A stretch of 64,000 bases of DNA from Cerasicoccus arenae (GTDB lineage: Bacteria; Verrucomicrobiota; Verrucomicrobiia; Opitutales; Cerasicoccaceae): NCBI RefSeq assembly GCF_014651635.1, contig NZ_BMXG01000016.1, positions 1 to 64,000 on the forward strand, read 5' to 3'. The position numbers were made by a program, and so were the translations under genes. Below the pieces are notes generated by a model that was not told where the DNA came from, made no database searches, and worked only from the letters and a program-made list of their open reading frames with translations. The first letter of the stretch is position 1, and each line of letters starts with the position of its first letter. Shown here in pieces: positions 8,832-17,186 of this stretch.

Positions 8832-9539
8832 TTACTTGATGAGTGCGTGGGCGAAATACGTTTTAGGCTCAGACCCCTCTATGCTTGCAAAAATTTTGAT
8901 CACAGCACGCTGTGTTTCATCCATGTTACTGGGAGCCACGAGAATCTCATATCCCCTCGCCACATCCTCCATTGGCATAAGCTGCACCGCGAAGGCATCC
9001 GACTCGCACTTGATACTGGAGATGTCGACTGACGCATCACCGGGCAAGATCTGAATCGTCTTGGGATCAGGGCTACTGTCCAAATGCCAGACAAGTAAAC
9101 CAGGTTTGATCTCAAGTAATTTGGGTACCGTGACATCAAGTCCTAGCTTAATTTCCGGTTGTCCCAAATTGTTCGTAAAAACGGTGACCGTTTTCTTCTG
9201 TACCCCTTGACGTTTACCAATGTTAAACACGCCTTTGATCTCACCAATCTCACCTGGCTTATAAATTTTCTTGTCCAACTCTGCAGTAGTGCAACCACAG
9301 CTGGTCTTAACCCGTGTGATCTCTACCGACTGGTCTCCATCATTCTTAAACGCGAACGTGAACGGATACTTTTCGGCACCCAGCTCAGCTTTATCCGAAA
9401 TGGAAGTCACCGAGAAAATCAGTTTAGCCGAAAGATCCGGAGCTAACTGCTGTGCGATCACGAGGATTAACAGTGTGCGACAAAGCTTACCTAAGGCAGC
9501 AGTTGGCAGCAGTAAAATATTAGCCGTTTGAAATAACAT
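8832..9539 (-). CDS. DUF1573-domain exported protein
   Basis: The ATG at 9539 (MLFQTANILLLPTAALG) gives a signal sequence; an earlier in-frame start at 9584 is possible but reads poorly. The DUF1573 hallmark is VEITRVKTSCGCTTAEL, followed by KPGEIGEIKGVFN and VTVFTNNLGQPEIKL. DUF1573 proteins are Ig-like exported proteins with a conserved CGC motif, common in Bacteroidetes, Planctomycetes and Verrucomicrobia, and often near MauE. Here the MauE-like gene lies in the same run. Function unknown in the family. Confidence 0.88.
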   Translation of the reverse strand: MLFQTANILLLPTAALGKLCRTLLILVIAQQLAPDLSAKLIFSVTSISDKAELGAEKYPFTFAFKNDGDQSVEITRVKTSCGCTTAELDKKIYKPGEIGEIKGVFNIGKRQGVQKKTVTVFTNNLGQPEIKLGLDVTVPKLLEIKPGLLVWHLDSSPDPKTIQILPGDASVDISSIKCESDAFAVQLMPMEDVARGYEILVAPSNMDETQRAVIKIFASIEGSEPKTYFAHALIK

Positions 9540-9699
9540 GTAGACGGTGATTGAAGAATATTTATTCAAGGCAATAAATACCATGAGATACCTTAATATG
9601 ATATTTGGTTATTACACCAATGAATATGCGCCTCCGGATATAGGTAATGGTTTAATTGTCATGCACTTAAATCAGTTCAATAATCATTGATAAACAATC

Positions 9700-10902
9700 C
9701 TATCGACTCTCCTCGACTGATTTCAAAAAACTACTTGCCATGCGATTTTCTGGATCGATTTCAAGAATTCGTTTCAGGTAATCGGCCCCGTCAGCTCCAA
9801 GTTTATCACTGACAAAAAAGCTGAGAAACAGTAAATTTACGTCATTATTAAGATACTTACTCTTCTCCAAATCCTCCTTTATCAACGAGTAATTTTTAAA
9901 TAATGCGTAACTGAAATAACCTTGATATACTTCTCCTAGTGAAGAATCTGGGAATTTCGTTTTGATTTTTTCATACCCCGGAACAGTCTTAATCCCGTCA
10001 GAAATGAATAAACTCCGATGGGGCTTAAGCTCCTTCATCTGCAATAGAATCGCATTTAAGTTTCCCATCTCCTCAGCACTGTCGACGGAATCAATGTAAT
10101 TTTCGAATTCAGCAACAGCATTTTCGTATTTTATCCTTCTATCTGCGAGCATCGCAACCCTCTCTGCCTCAGATGCCATTTGCATAAGCCTAGATTCCAC
10201 AATCCGTGTCTCTTCCGCCAGAAGTCGTGCATAACGTCGCTCCGCCCATGCCCGAACCCCCTGAAATGCGGGCATATCAGAACTCATAAGCCCGTTGCTA
10301 GTTATTCCAGACAAGCCATTGCCAAATTCAATCAATGTGGACCTATCAGATTCCTCAATACGGCCAGAATCTGACAGAACAACGTAACGCCTCTGCATGC
10401 TTTCACTTACGACAGCTCCGGACTCCGGGAAATTCAAAACCATTACGTTCACGAGTTCTTGTATGTTCTTGATCGTCTTCGAATCTCCACCACCAGCCTC
10501 AATAGACATAATATAAAGCATCAAGGCATTCGCATTATTATTCATCGAATAATACATCACATCTCCGTAAGTGCCAAGCCACCCATCACTGTAACCTGGA
10601 AATTGAATTCTTAGTTCCCTTGCACGAAGAAGTCCATCCTTAGACAGGCGATTTATCGCACTGACGATTTCCTGCTTCTCCTCAAATGTCCATTCTCGAG
10701 ATGACTTAGTCTTAAGAACGGCCTCTTGCAATTGTCGGCTTTCATCGATCAATTCCTCCAGGCCTTGAGCAAGGCCTGGAGGAATTCCATCTAATTCCAT
10801 ATCAATACCTGATGACACGGCTTGCACGAGATCCGACTCAGCCATGACATAAGGTGTTAGCACTAGAAACAAATATATACTCAGAAGTTTCAGAATCATC
10901 AC
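9700..10902 (-). CDS. Secreted helical protein of unknown function
   Basis: 400 residues: signal peptide (MMILKLLSIYLFLVLTPYVMA) followed by a largely helical protein. Segments ADYLKRILEIDPENRMASSFLKS at the end and GYEKIKTKFPDSSLGEVYQG look like TPR-type helices. The overall style resembles the large protein at 360-2291, but no clear homology can be shown by eye. The region 10751-10786 holds a perfect inverted repeat inside the coding sequence. It is separated from the DUF1573 gene by 160 bp, the widest gap in the run, so a new promoter there is possible. Confidence 0.7.
   Translation of the reverse strand: MMILKLLSIYLFLVLTPYVMAESDLVQAVSSGIDMELDGIPPGLAQGLEELIDESRQLQEAVLKTKSSREWTFEEKQEIVSAINRLSKDGLLRARELRIQFPGYSDGWLGTYGDVMYYSMNNNANALMLYIMSIEAGGGDSKTIKNIQELVNVMVLNFPESGAVVSESMQRRYVVLSDSGRIEESDRSTLIEFGNGLSGITSNGLMSSDMPAFQGVRAWAERRYARLLAEETRIVESRLMQMASEAERVAMLADRRIKYENAVAEFENYIDSVDSAEEMGNLNAILLQMKELKPHRSLFISDGIKTVPGYEKIKTKFPDSSLGEVYQGYFSYALFKNYSLIKEDLEKSKYLNNDVNLLFLSFFVSDKLGADGADYLKRILEIDPENRMASSFLKSVEESR
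10751..10786. repeat. Perfect 16-bp inverted repeat inside a gene
   Basis: Left arm AATTCCTCCAGGCCTT (10751-10766), loop GAGC, right arm 10771-10786 is its exact reverse complement. It encodes GIPPGLAQGLEEL near residue 40 of the secreted protein. No T-tract follows on either strand, so it is not a normal intrinsic terminator. Confidence 0.9.
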
Positions 10903-10946
10903 TCTAATATTTTAACCGACATGGAATGCCACAACCCAGATAAAAA

Positions 10947-11798
10947 CTATTGTACATCAACATAAATTCCTAAAACTGGACCACTCTTAGCTTCGTAATT
11001 TGCTTCTTCCAAAGTAGTCGAATCAGCAACGCCATCTGAGTTGCTATCGGCATAATAAAAAACATCGATATCCTCATTAGTTACCTTGATTTGTTCATAC
11101 ACATACAATGTTTGACCAGCTGTAACATTGAACGTCTGGCTGAAGTTAACACCCTGAGTAGTCGTGTTCGAGGCAGTTGTCGTACGAGAAGTGGAAGCCT
11201 TTGATGTCACACTAGAAGTAATGGTGCTAGTAGCGCTACCACCCACATTAACCAAACTCTTCACTTTCACCTCACCACTAATCCCAGTCGAATAACTGCC
11301 AGATGTAGTCGACGACAGCTCTAGACTTGTTGTCTCAGACTCGCCCCACGTCTTAGTAATTGTTCCAGAAACACCGACAGTAACCTGTCCAGACTGCGAT
11401 GTCCCATAAAACGTGTGTAAGTTTTGGCCAAGATCCACAATAGACGTTGTGGAGACATCAACATGGTCTACCTCAGGCGCAGTATCAAATGTTGTAGTAT
11501 CAGAAACATCTGGTCCTAGAGCCAAAACCCACCCTGTATTCTCGTATTTCACTTCAAGGTCATTGCTACCCGATGCGGTAATAACTGGCGTGTAGTCATC
11601 AAGGAAAGTCCAAATTCTTTCAGTCTCTGAGTTTGCACCAGATTGCGTCCAATTGCCCGGAGAATAAGTGAAGAATCCCGACTCGTTTGCTTGGAATTCC
11701 CCAGAAAAATTCCCTGTGTCATTGATGATAGTCACGCCACTTGCAAAAGGGGCCAAACCGAAAACTAATGCCGTAATCTTTAATTTCATAATCTTCAT
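10947..11798 (-). CDS. Putative aerolysin/ETX-MTX2-like pore-forming protein
   Basis: 283 residues with a signal peptide (residues 1-21). Residues ~137-240 have the hallmark of aerolysin-type toxins: long Ser/Thr-rich alternating strands (VTVGVSGTITKTWGESETTS), a middle hydrophobic/Gly stretch suited to an inserted hairpin (GEVKVKSLVNVGG), a second Ser/Thr-rich arm, then VNFSQTFNVTAGQTLYVYEQ, matching the family's 'v-P-G-t-v-v' closing strand. The N-terminal part would be the receptor-binding domain. A C-terminal DSNSDGVAD loop looks Ca-binding. The call rests on pattern, not on alignment. It could instead be a secreted beta-sandwich adhesin. Just downstream of the TSP3-like gene (39 bp). Confidence 0.55.
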   Translation of the reverse strand: MKIMKLKITALVFGLAPFASGVTIINDTGNFSGEFQANESGFFTYSPGNWTQSGANSETERIWTFLDDYTPVITASGSNDLEVKYENTGWVLALGPDVSDTTTFDTAPEVDHVDVSTTSIVDLGQNLHTFYGTSQSGQVTVGVSGTITKTWGESETTSLELSSTTSGSYSTGISGEVKVKSLVNVGGSATSTITSSVTSKASTSRTTTASNTTTQGVNFSQTFNVTAGQTLYVYEQIKVTNEDIDVFYYADSNSDGVADSTTLEEANYEAKSGPVLGIYVDVQ

Positions 11799-11837
11799 TT
11801 TCTTAGTTATTATTATTATTAAGACTAATTACGCAAA

Positions 11838-12455
11838 TCATGGGACAAGCACGATATCCACATCTGCATCAGCGGCAGTAACCGAAAGAGTTGCACAAGT
11901 TTCGTCGTTAATCTTCGCTATCAAACTGCCCCCCGATTCCCCGATAGAGACAGTAACCGTGCCACCAGCGGATCCGGAGAAGGAAACTCCACCTTGACCT
12001 TCAAGAACAACATCACCTGCCGCAGACTCCGGACTGACATAAACTACAACTTCTTCTTCTCCATTCTTAATGACATCGATCGAACTTGTCGAAGTAGAGC
12101 TACCACCACCACTGCTATCAGCACCAGTACCTGCGGCCCCTTGGCGGAATTCAATCGTAACCGTTGAGCATGATAAACATTCATCATCCACTCCGTCTTC
12201 ATCGGTATCTAAGTCACATTCATCAACGGACGTCGAGCCATCACCATCACAGTCACACCCCTCACAAGGATCGCATGACTCATTGGTCCCATCACCGTCG
12301 CAATCATATTGGGCCATCCCATCCAGGTTACCATCACCATTAGTATCACATTCACAATCCTCCGCATAAGCGCTTACCACGGAAACCGCCAATAGCGCAC
12401 TCATTAGCCATGCCTTAAAACAGATATTTACTATTTTATTTAAACCGTTTTTCAT
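11838..12455 (-). CDS. Secreted calcium-loop (thrombospondin type 3-like) protein
   Basis: 205 residues. A signal peptide ends at about SAYAED. Residues ~32-100 hold Cys- and Asp-rich loops of the DxDxDG type (DTNGDGNLDG, DCDGDGTNES, DCDGDGSTSVDECD, DTDEDGVDDE), as in thrombospondin type 3 repeats or dockerin-like Ca sites. A Gly/Ser/Thr linker follows, then a ~75-residue beta-rich domain. It should be stabilised by Ca and disulfides outside the cell. First gene of the minus-strand run, so its upstream gap probably holds the main promoter. Confidence 0.75.
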   Translation of the reverse strand: MKNGLNKIVNICFKAWLMSALLAVSVVSAYAEDCECDTNGDGNLDGMAQYDCDGDGTNESCDPCEGCDCDGDGSTSVDECDLDTDEDGVDDECLSCSTVTIEFRQGAAGTGADSSGGGSSTSTSSIDVIKNGEEEVVVYVSPESAAGDVVLEGQGGVSFSGSAGGTVTVSIGESGGSLIAKINDETCATLSVTAADADVDIVLVP

Positions 12456-13039
12456 TTTTTATATTTTTAATGTTTATATTTATTGAAAATCACATGGCCG
12501 CTTAACTAAAATTGGCCATAAAATGCCAACTTTTGATATCACAGCAAACCTGCCTATGCTTGCACGCATTCCCTGCCTACCATTGGCAGCAATATAGTAG
12601 GCACGCCGGGCCCCATCGATAATGGATCCAAATCCCCATTTAATCCCCACAGCTAGGTATTTTGATTCAAAGCAACAGAAAAAGCCACTAAACCAATGGT
12701 TAGTCGCATGTTTCACTTTGAAAATATTGACTGTTTGAAATGACATGTAGACTGAGAGGGAGCTCGCCTACGAGAGATAAGGAATAATACGAGATGGCTG
12801 CTTGAGCGCCGTGATAAATCCCACTTGTAAGCCTCTATTGTCAATAGTTTTATTTTTAACTTTTTTCGATGAAACCATTCATTGATCGACAAATAAGGTT
12901 TATCGCCCAAAACAGATCAAAAACATAATAAACAACTGATAACAAACTACTTATGTCATTTTATTTTGAATTTAAAAAAATCATTTGGCGGCATTTCAGA
13001 CTGAACATAGGCAATAAACACTAGGAAAATACACGTCAT
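12456..13039. other. AT-rich intergenic region with one weak ORF
   Basis: 584 bp between the exported-protein block and the ABC transporter. A weak 88-codon minus-strand ORF lies at 12480-12746 (MSFQTVNIFKVKHATNHW...), with no recognisable family. Its start region is similar to the start of the DUF1573 gene: CATGTAGAC and surrounding bases at 12717-12755 resemble 9513-9550, and both proteins open MxFQTxNI. It may be a broken duplicate or a remnant. The remainder is AT-rich and likely contains the promoter of the 12455 gene; no clear terminator was found. Confidence 0.45.
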
Positions 13040-14692
13040 TCAATGACGCTTTTTTACGCCATAAAAAACAGCAAAAAGCCCAACTGACGCTTGGAAAATG
13101 AGCGCCAATACAGCCAAAAATTCACTCGGCAGCCAACTAGTGTCTTTGATCCTGTAAGCATCGTAGACTTGGAAGTCCCTCATCGTCACTAAATATCCCG
13201 ACCAGGACCAAAAGGCGTTGATGAATGGACGCAACACCCAGACAATCATATCCGGCAAAGCAAGCACGACACCCGACAGCGGCAATTGAAAACCTACTAA
13301 GTAGATTGAAAGGAGCGACGCTTTTTCGGTGGATGCGAACACCGCAGACATGCCCAGGCAGACCCAAGTCATTGACAAGCAGCAAAGTGATAAAATCGTC
13401 GCCTGCATTGCGAACGAGCCGGGGAACTGGCAGATGACCTTAACGAAAAGTGTCATCCACACACCCTGCAAAATCGCAATACCGCCAACGAACAGAAGTT
13501 TCGACAACGCATAACACCATGGACGCAGACCACTGATCTTCTCTTTCTCCAGTATGTGTCGTTCCGAGGCAATTTCGCGCGCACCGTTGTTAGCGCCCAT
13601 CAAAGTGAGTAGAACGACCTGAAACATGATCAAGCCCGTAACCAATGAGGCAGTTTCTGCCGATTCCATCTGAAATCTCAAATTCTGCTGAATCTGCTGT
13701 ATAAAGCTACCCGTCCGCTCCAGTGCTAGACCTTCGATTTGTGGCAGCCCCTTCAGCGCAAAAATCACGACGATACAGGGGAACCCAAAGGTCAGTGCGA
13801 GTAGTAACCATACATAGCCCGTATCGCGCGCCAATAAACGCACCCGGCGCTGAAACAAGGTGATGAACTGACGGAAAGCCGATGGCTTGCTGACTGGTTG
13901 ATGCGTGGTTTCTGTAGAGGGAGTTTCAATGGGCTCATTTTGACAGTGCTGCGTCCAGCGCTCTGCCCAAGCTTCGGGCGCTTCTTGCGAAAGGGCGAAG
14001 TAGAGCTTCAACGGATCGCTCAAATCGAACCATTCACACATAGCTTCATAGCTCCCCTGATAAACCAAGTAGCCCTCGTAGAGCACAGTGATGAAATCAA
14101 AGTCCGGCAACTTGGAAAGGTTATGAATGATGCAGAGGAAGGTCTTCTCCTGTTCGTCGGCCAATTGCCGCAACAAGGCAATAATCTGGTCCTCGGATAA
14201 CGGATCAAGGCCCGATGTCACTTCATCGCAGATCAGACATTCCGGATCACTGACTAGTTCTAACCCCAGACCCAGTCGGCGCATCTGGCCACCCGATAAG
14301 CTTTTAACTAGCTTACCTGAGTGCTCGGCCATTCCAATAAGCTCCGACACACGATCTAGCCGCTCCTGCCGATCCACGTTGCCAGCTACCGTCAGGTCAA
14401 AGGCATAGCCCAATGCCTCCCTAACTGTGAGATCCTCGTGGGCCACGCTGAATTGCGGTACCATGCCTACGCGTCCTGCCAGCGAACCTCCCAACGGATC
14501 GATTTTTTCTCCGCCAAAAGAAACAGCTCCTTCGTAATCGACTAGCCCTAGCAAGGACTTCACCAATGTAGTTTTACCACACCCCGAAGGACCGACTACG
14601 GCATTGAGCCTACCAGCGGCAAAACGCCCAGTAATTTTTTTTAATATCTTAGTCTCACCCAAGGCAACGTTCAATTCATCAAAGAAAAACAT
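13040..14692 (-). CDS. ABCG-type ABC transporter, ATPase fused to permease
   Basis: 550 residues. The N-terminal ATPase domain has Walker A GPSGCGKTT (about residues 34-42), the signature LSGGQMRRLGL (132-), Walker B LICDEVTSGLD and the switch His190. After a linker (~235-275) the C-terminal half has about six membrane spans of the ABC2 type (QFITLFQRRVRLLARDTGYVW..., TGLIMFQVVLLTLMG, EREHILEKEKISGL-like elbow). The order ATPase-permease is that of the White/ABCG half-transporters, which are exporters and work as dimers. Substrate unknown. Strand and spacing suggest its own transcription unit, divergent from the sugar importer. Confidence 0.9.
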   Translation of the reverse strand: MFFFDELNVALGETKILKKITGRFAAGRLNAVVGPSGCGKTTLVKSLLGLVDYEGAVSFGGEKIDPLGGSLAGRVGMVPQFSVAHEDLTVREALGYAFDLTVAGNVDRQERLDRVSELIGMAEHSGKLVKSLSGGQMRRLGLGLELVSDPECLICDEVTSGLDPLSEDQIIALLRQLADEQEKTFLCIIHNLSKLPDFDFITVLYEGYLVYQGSYEAMCEWFDLSDPLKLYFALSQEAPEAWAERWTQHCQNEPIETPSTETTHQPVSKPSAFRQFITLFQRRVRLLARDTGYVWLLLALTFGFPCIVVIFALKGLPQIEGLALERTGSFIQQIQQNLRFQMESAETASLVTGLIMFQVVLLTLMGANNGAREIASERHILEKEKISGLRPWCYALSKLLFVGGIAILQGVWMTLFVKVICQFPGSFAMQATILSLCCLSMTWVCLGMSAVFASTEKASLLSIYLVGFQLPLSGVVLALPDMIVWVLRPFINAFWSWSGYLVTMRDFQVYDAYRIKDTSWLPSEFLAVLALIFQASVGLFAVFYGVKKRH

Positions 14693-14842
14693 GTGAACCG
14701 AATACGGAAAGACAGTAACAATTAGACAAGGCTTTTTTGAAACTTGAGGCTATATTAGTGACATACTCCCCATAAACTCAGCCACTGCAGTGTTATGATT
14801 GCCCTATGGATGTGCGCATTCGACAGTGATATGAGGATACGT

Positions 14843-14859
14843 AGTTTAACTGATTAACG
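14843..14859. promoter_or_regulatory. Putative LacI operator upstream of the sugar importer
   Basis: AGTTTAACTGATTAACG fits the proposed motif CGTTnnACnGTnnAACG with a perfect right half (AACG). It lies 61 bp before the ATG of the binding-protein gene and continues with CC as in the 24.7-kb and 29.4-kb sites. Confidence 0.5.
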
Positions 14860-14919
14860 CCATTCGCGTCGCGCCTTCGTCTTTCAGATTTTTAGTTGGA
14901 TGCAAAAGGACCATTGAGC

Positions 14920-16272
14920 ATGCCCCCGATTAAGATCTTACCCATTACACTGATTTCTCTGGGACTCGTTTTACTCTACAGTCTCGTACACAATCCCGCC
15001 CCCCCCCCCCGTTCAGACGGGCGCATCGAAATCGAGTACTGGGAGAAGTGGACTGGCTTCGAACGTGATGCTATGGCGGATCTCGTCAACCAATATAACG
15101 CCTCACAGGACCGAGTCTTTATCAAGTTTCTCTCCGTCAGCAACATTGACCGAAAATTAATGCTCGCGACTGCAGGCGGCAACCCACCAGACGTCGCAGG
15201 CATCTGGTCGTCCAACTTGTCCGTGTTCGCCTCTAACGGCGCGTTGACGCCACTGGATAAAAAACTGGCGCAATCATCATTGGAAGAAAACGATTACCTG
15301 CCGTCGGTTTGGCAGCAACTCACGGTTTACAACCGCGTGTGGGCACTCCCGACCACACCGGGTTCCAATGCACTGCACTGGAATAAGCGTTTGTTCCGTG
15401 AAGCCGGACTGGACCCAGAGCGTCCACCCAAGACCATTGCCGAACTGGAATCCTACAATGATCGGCTGACTCAATTCAACGATGCCGGACGCATTGAGCT
15501 CATGGGCCATCTTCCGATGGAGCCGGGCTGGTGGAGCGCCAACTGGAGCATTTGGTTTGGTGGCGACATTTGGGATGGCCATAGCCGCGTCACCGCCACG
15601 AGTGAGGCCAACATGGCAGCGCTAGATTGGATCGAAAGCTACCCGGAGCGCTATGGTGCAGAGGCGCTTATGGGCTTTCGTCAACTCAGCGGCGTGTTCG
15701 CCTCGCCCGAGAATCCGTTCTTTCGCGAACGGGTGGCAATGGTGCTGCAGGGGCCGTGGATGTACAATTTCATTAACAACTTCGCCCAGCCTGACTTCGA
15801 ATACGGTGTAGCACCCTTCCCCACCCTGCGCGAGGAAGACTACGGCGCGAGCCTCGTGGAGTGTGATTGCCTTGTAATCCCGCAAGGTGCCAAGCACCCA
15901 GAGGAAGCCTTTACCTTTATCGAGTGGCTGCAGCGACCGAAGCAACTGGAGGCGCTGAGTTTGGCGCAGTTGAAATTCAGTCCACTACAGGAAGTAAGCG
16001 AAGATTTTTATGCACGGCACCCCAATCCCTACATTCGTGTTTACCGAGAACTGGCCGAAAACCCTAAGGCGCGTATCCGACCACAAATGGTGACCTTTAA
16101 CGAATTCAGTAGCGACATGGAAAATGCTATTGATGAAGTGGTCCGCGATGAAAAAAGCGCGCATGACGCCGCAGAGGAAGTGCAAAACCGCCAACAGGAA
16201 CTCTTCAAGTACAAGCACCAAAACTGGCTCCAGATTCGCGAAGCGCGACTGGCAGAATGGGACCAGCGATGA
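14920..16272 (+). CDS. Sugar ABC transporter, family 1 substrate-binding protein
   Basis: 450 residues from ATG 14920, which has AAAGGA 9 bp upstream; a TTG at 14896 is less likely. A hydrophobic N-terminus (ILPITLISLGLVLLYSLV) anchors or exports it. The body is a MalE/UgpB-type binding protein: YWEKWTGFERDAMADLVNQYN, GGNPPDVAGIWSSNLSVFA, WNKRLFREAGLDPE, RVAMVLQGPWM. Its sugar is probably an alpha-gluco-oligosaccharide, from the neighbours. A C12 run (14999-15010) encodes APPP just after the membrane anchor, so slippage would truncate nearly the whole protein. First gene of an importer operon. Confidence 0.93.
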   Translation: MPPIKILPITLISLGLVLLYSLVHNPAPPPRSDGRIEIEYWEKWTGFERDAMADLVNQYNASQDRVFIKFLSVSNIDRKLMLATAGGNPPDVAGIWSSNLSVFASNGALTPLDKKLAQSSLEENDYLPSVWQQLTVYNRVWALPTTPGSNALHWNKRLFREAGLDPERPPKTIAELESYNDRLTQFNDAGRIELMGHLPMEPGWWSANWSIWFGGDIWDGHSRVTATSEANMAALDWIESYPERYGAEALMGFRQLSGVFASPENPFFRERVAMVLQGPWMYNFINNFAQPDFEYGVAPFPTLREEDYGASLVECDCLVIPQGAKHPEEAFTFIEWLQRPKQLEALSLAQLKFSPLQEVSEDFYARHPNPYIRVYRELAENPKARIRPQMVTFNEFSSDMENAIDEVVRDEKSAHDAAEEVQNRQQELFKYKHQNWLQIREARLAEWDQR

Positions 16273-17186
16273 CCAAAACCGAGAAACGCAATATGGTGCT
16301 CGGCCTGTTATTCATTAGCCCATGGATAGCCGGCTTCATCCTGCTGACACTATACCCGCTGATCAGCTCAGCCTATCTATCGTTAACTGATTACTCCGTG
16401 CTCTCGAAGCCCATCTACATCGGCTTCGATAACTATGAACGAATCCTAGTCGACAAACTTTTCTGGCAGTCGCTTTGGAACACCTTCTACTTCGCCGCGT
16501 TGTCGATACCGATTAACTTACTATCAGCAATTTTTCTGGCCGTCCTGTTGAACTTCGATCTCCCTGGAAAAAAGATTTTCCGAACGATCTATTTCCTCCC
16601 TTCATTAGTGCCTATGGTTTGCCTAGGTGTGCTGTGGCAATGGATGCTCAATGGTCAGATCGGTCTGGTGAATCAGGCATTGTGGCCGGTGTTCGACACC
16701 TTTAACGCACTGTTCGGAACAACACTGACACCACCTAACTGGCTCGCGGATCCCGCCTATGCAAAAGCTGGATTGGTGCTGGCGAGCATGTGGGGAGTCG
16801 GCAATGCGGTGGTGATCTTTCTTGCTGGTTTGCAGGATGTCCCACGCGCACTCTATGAAGCGGCGGAACTGGATGGGTGCAACTTCTGGCAGAAGACGAT
16901 CCACGTGACGCTGCCAATCATATCACCCGTAATCTACTTCAATGGCATCATGTCGCTGATTGGATCGTTTCAGGTTTTCGCCGTCCCTTATGTGATGACC
17001 AATGGCGGCGAAGGCCCCGGACGCTCCCTCTTGTTTACCGCCACCTACATCTTCAACAAAGGCTTTGAAGCCTGGAGCATGGGCTATGCCTGCGCCGTGG
17101 CGCTGATCCTCTTTGTCATCATCCTTACACTCACGTTACTGGCCACCCGCCTCTCTGAACGTCACGTGCATTACGCCAGTAAATGA
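16269..17186 (+). CDS. Sugar ABC transporter permease, MalF/UgpA type
   Basis: About 305 residues; the ATG at 16269 overlaps the stop of the preceding gene (ATGA). Six membrane segments; the conserved cytoplasmic EAA loop is ALYEAAELDGCNFWQKTIHVTLP, which contacts the ATPase. Short MalF-like form without the large periplasmic P2 loop of E. coli MalF. No ATPase gene lies in the operon, so a shared MsmX-like ATPase from elsewhere is needed. Confidence 0.95.
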   Translation: MTKTEKRNMVLGLLFISPWIAGFILLTLYPLISSAYLSLTDYSVLSKPIYIGFDNYERILVDKLFWQSLWNTFYFAALSIPINLLSAIFLAVLLNFDLPGKKIFRTIYFLPSLVPMVCLGVLWQWMLNGQIGLVNQALWPVFDTFNALFGTTLTPPNWLADPAYAKAGLVLASMWGVGNAVVIFLAGLQDVPRALYEAAELDGCNFWQKTIHVTLPIISPVIYFNGIMSLIGSFQVFAVPYVMTNGGEGPGRSLLFTATYIFNKGFEAWSMGYACAVALILFVIILTLTLLATRLSERHVHYASK

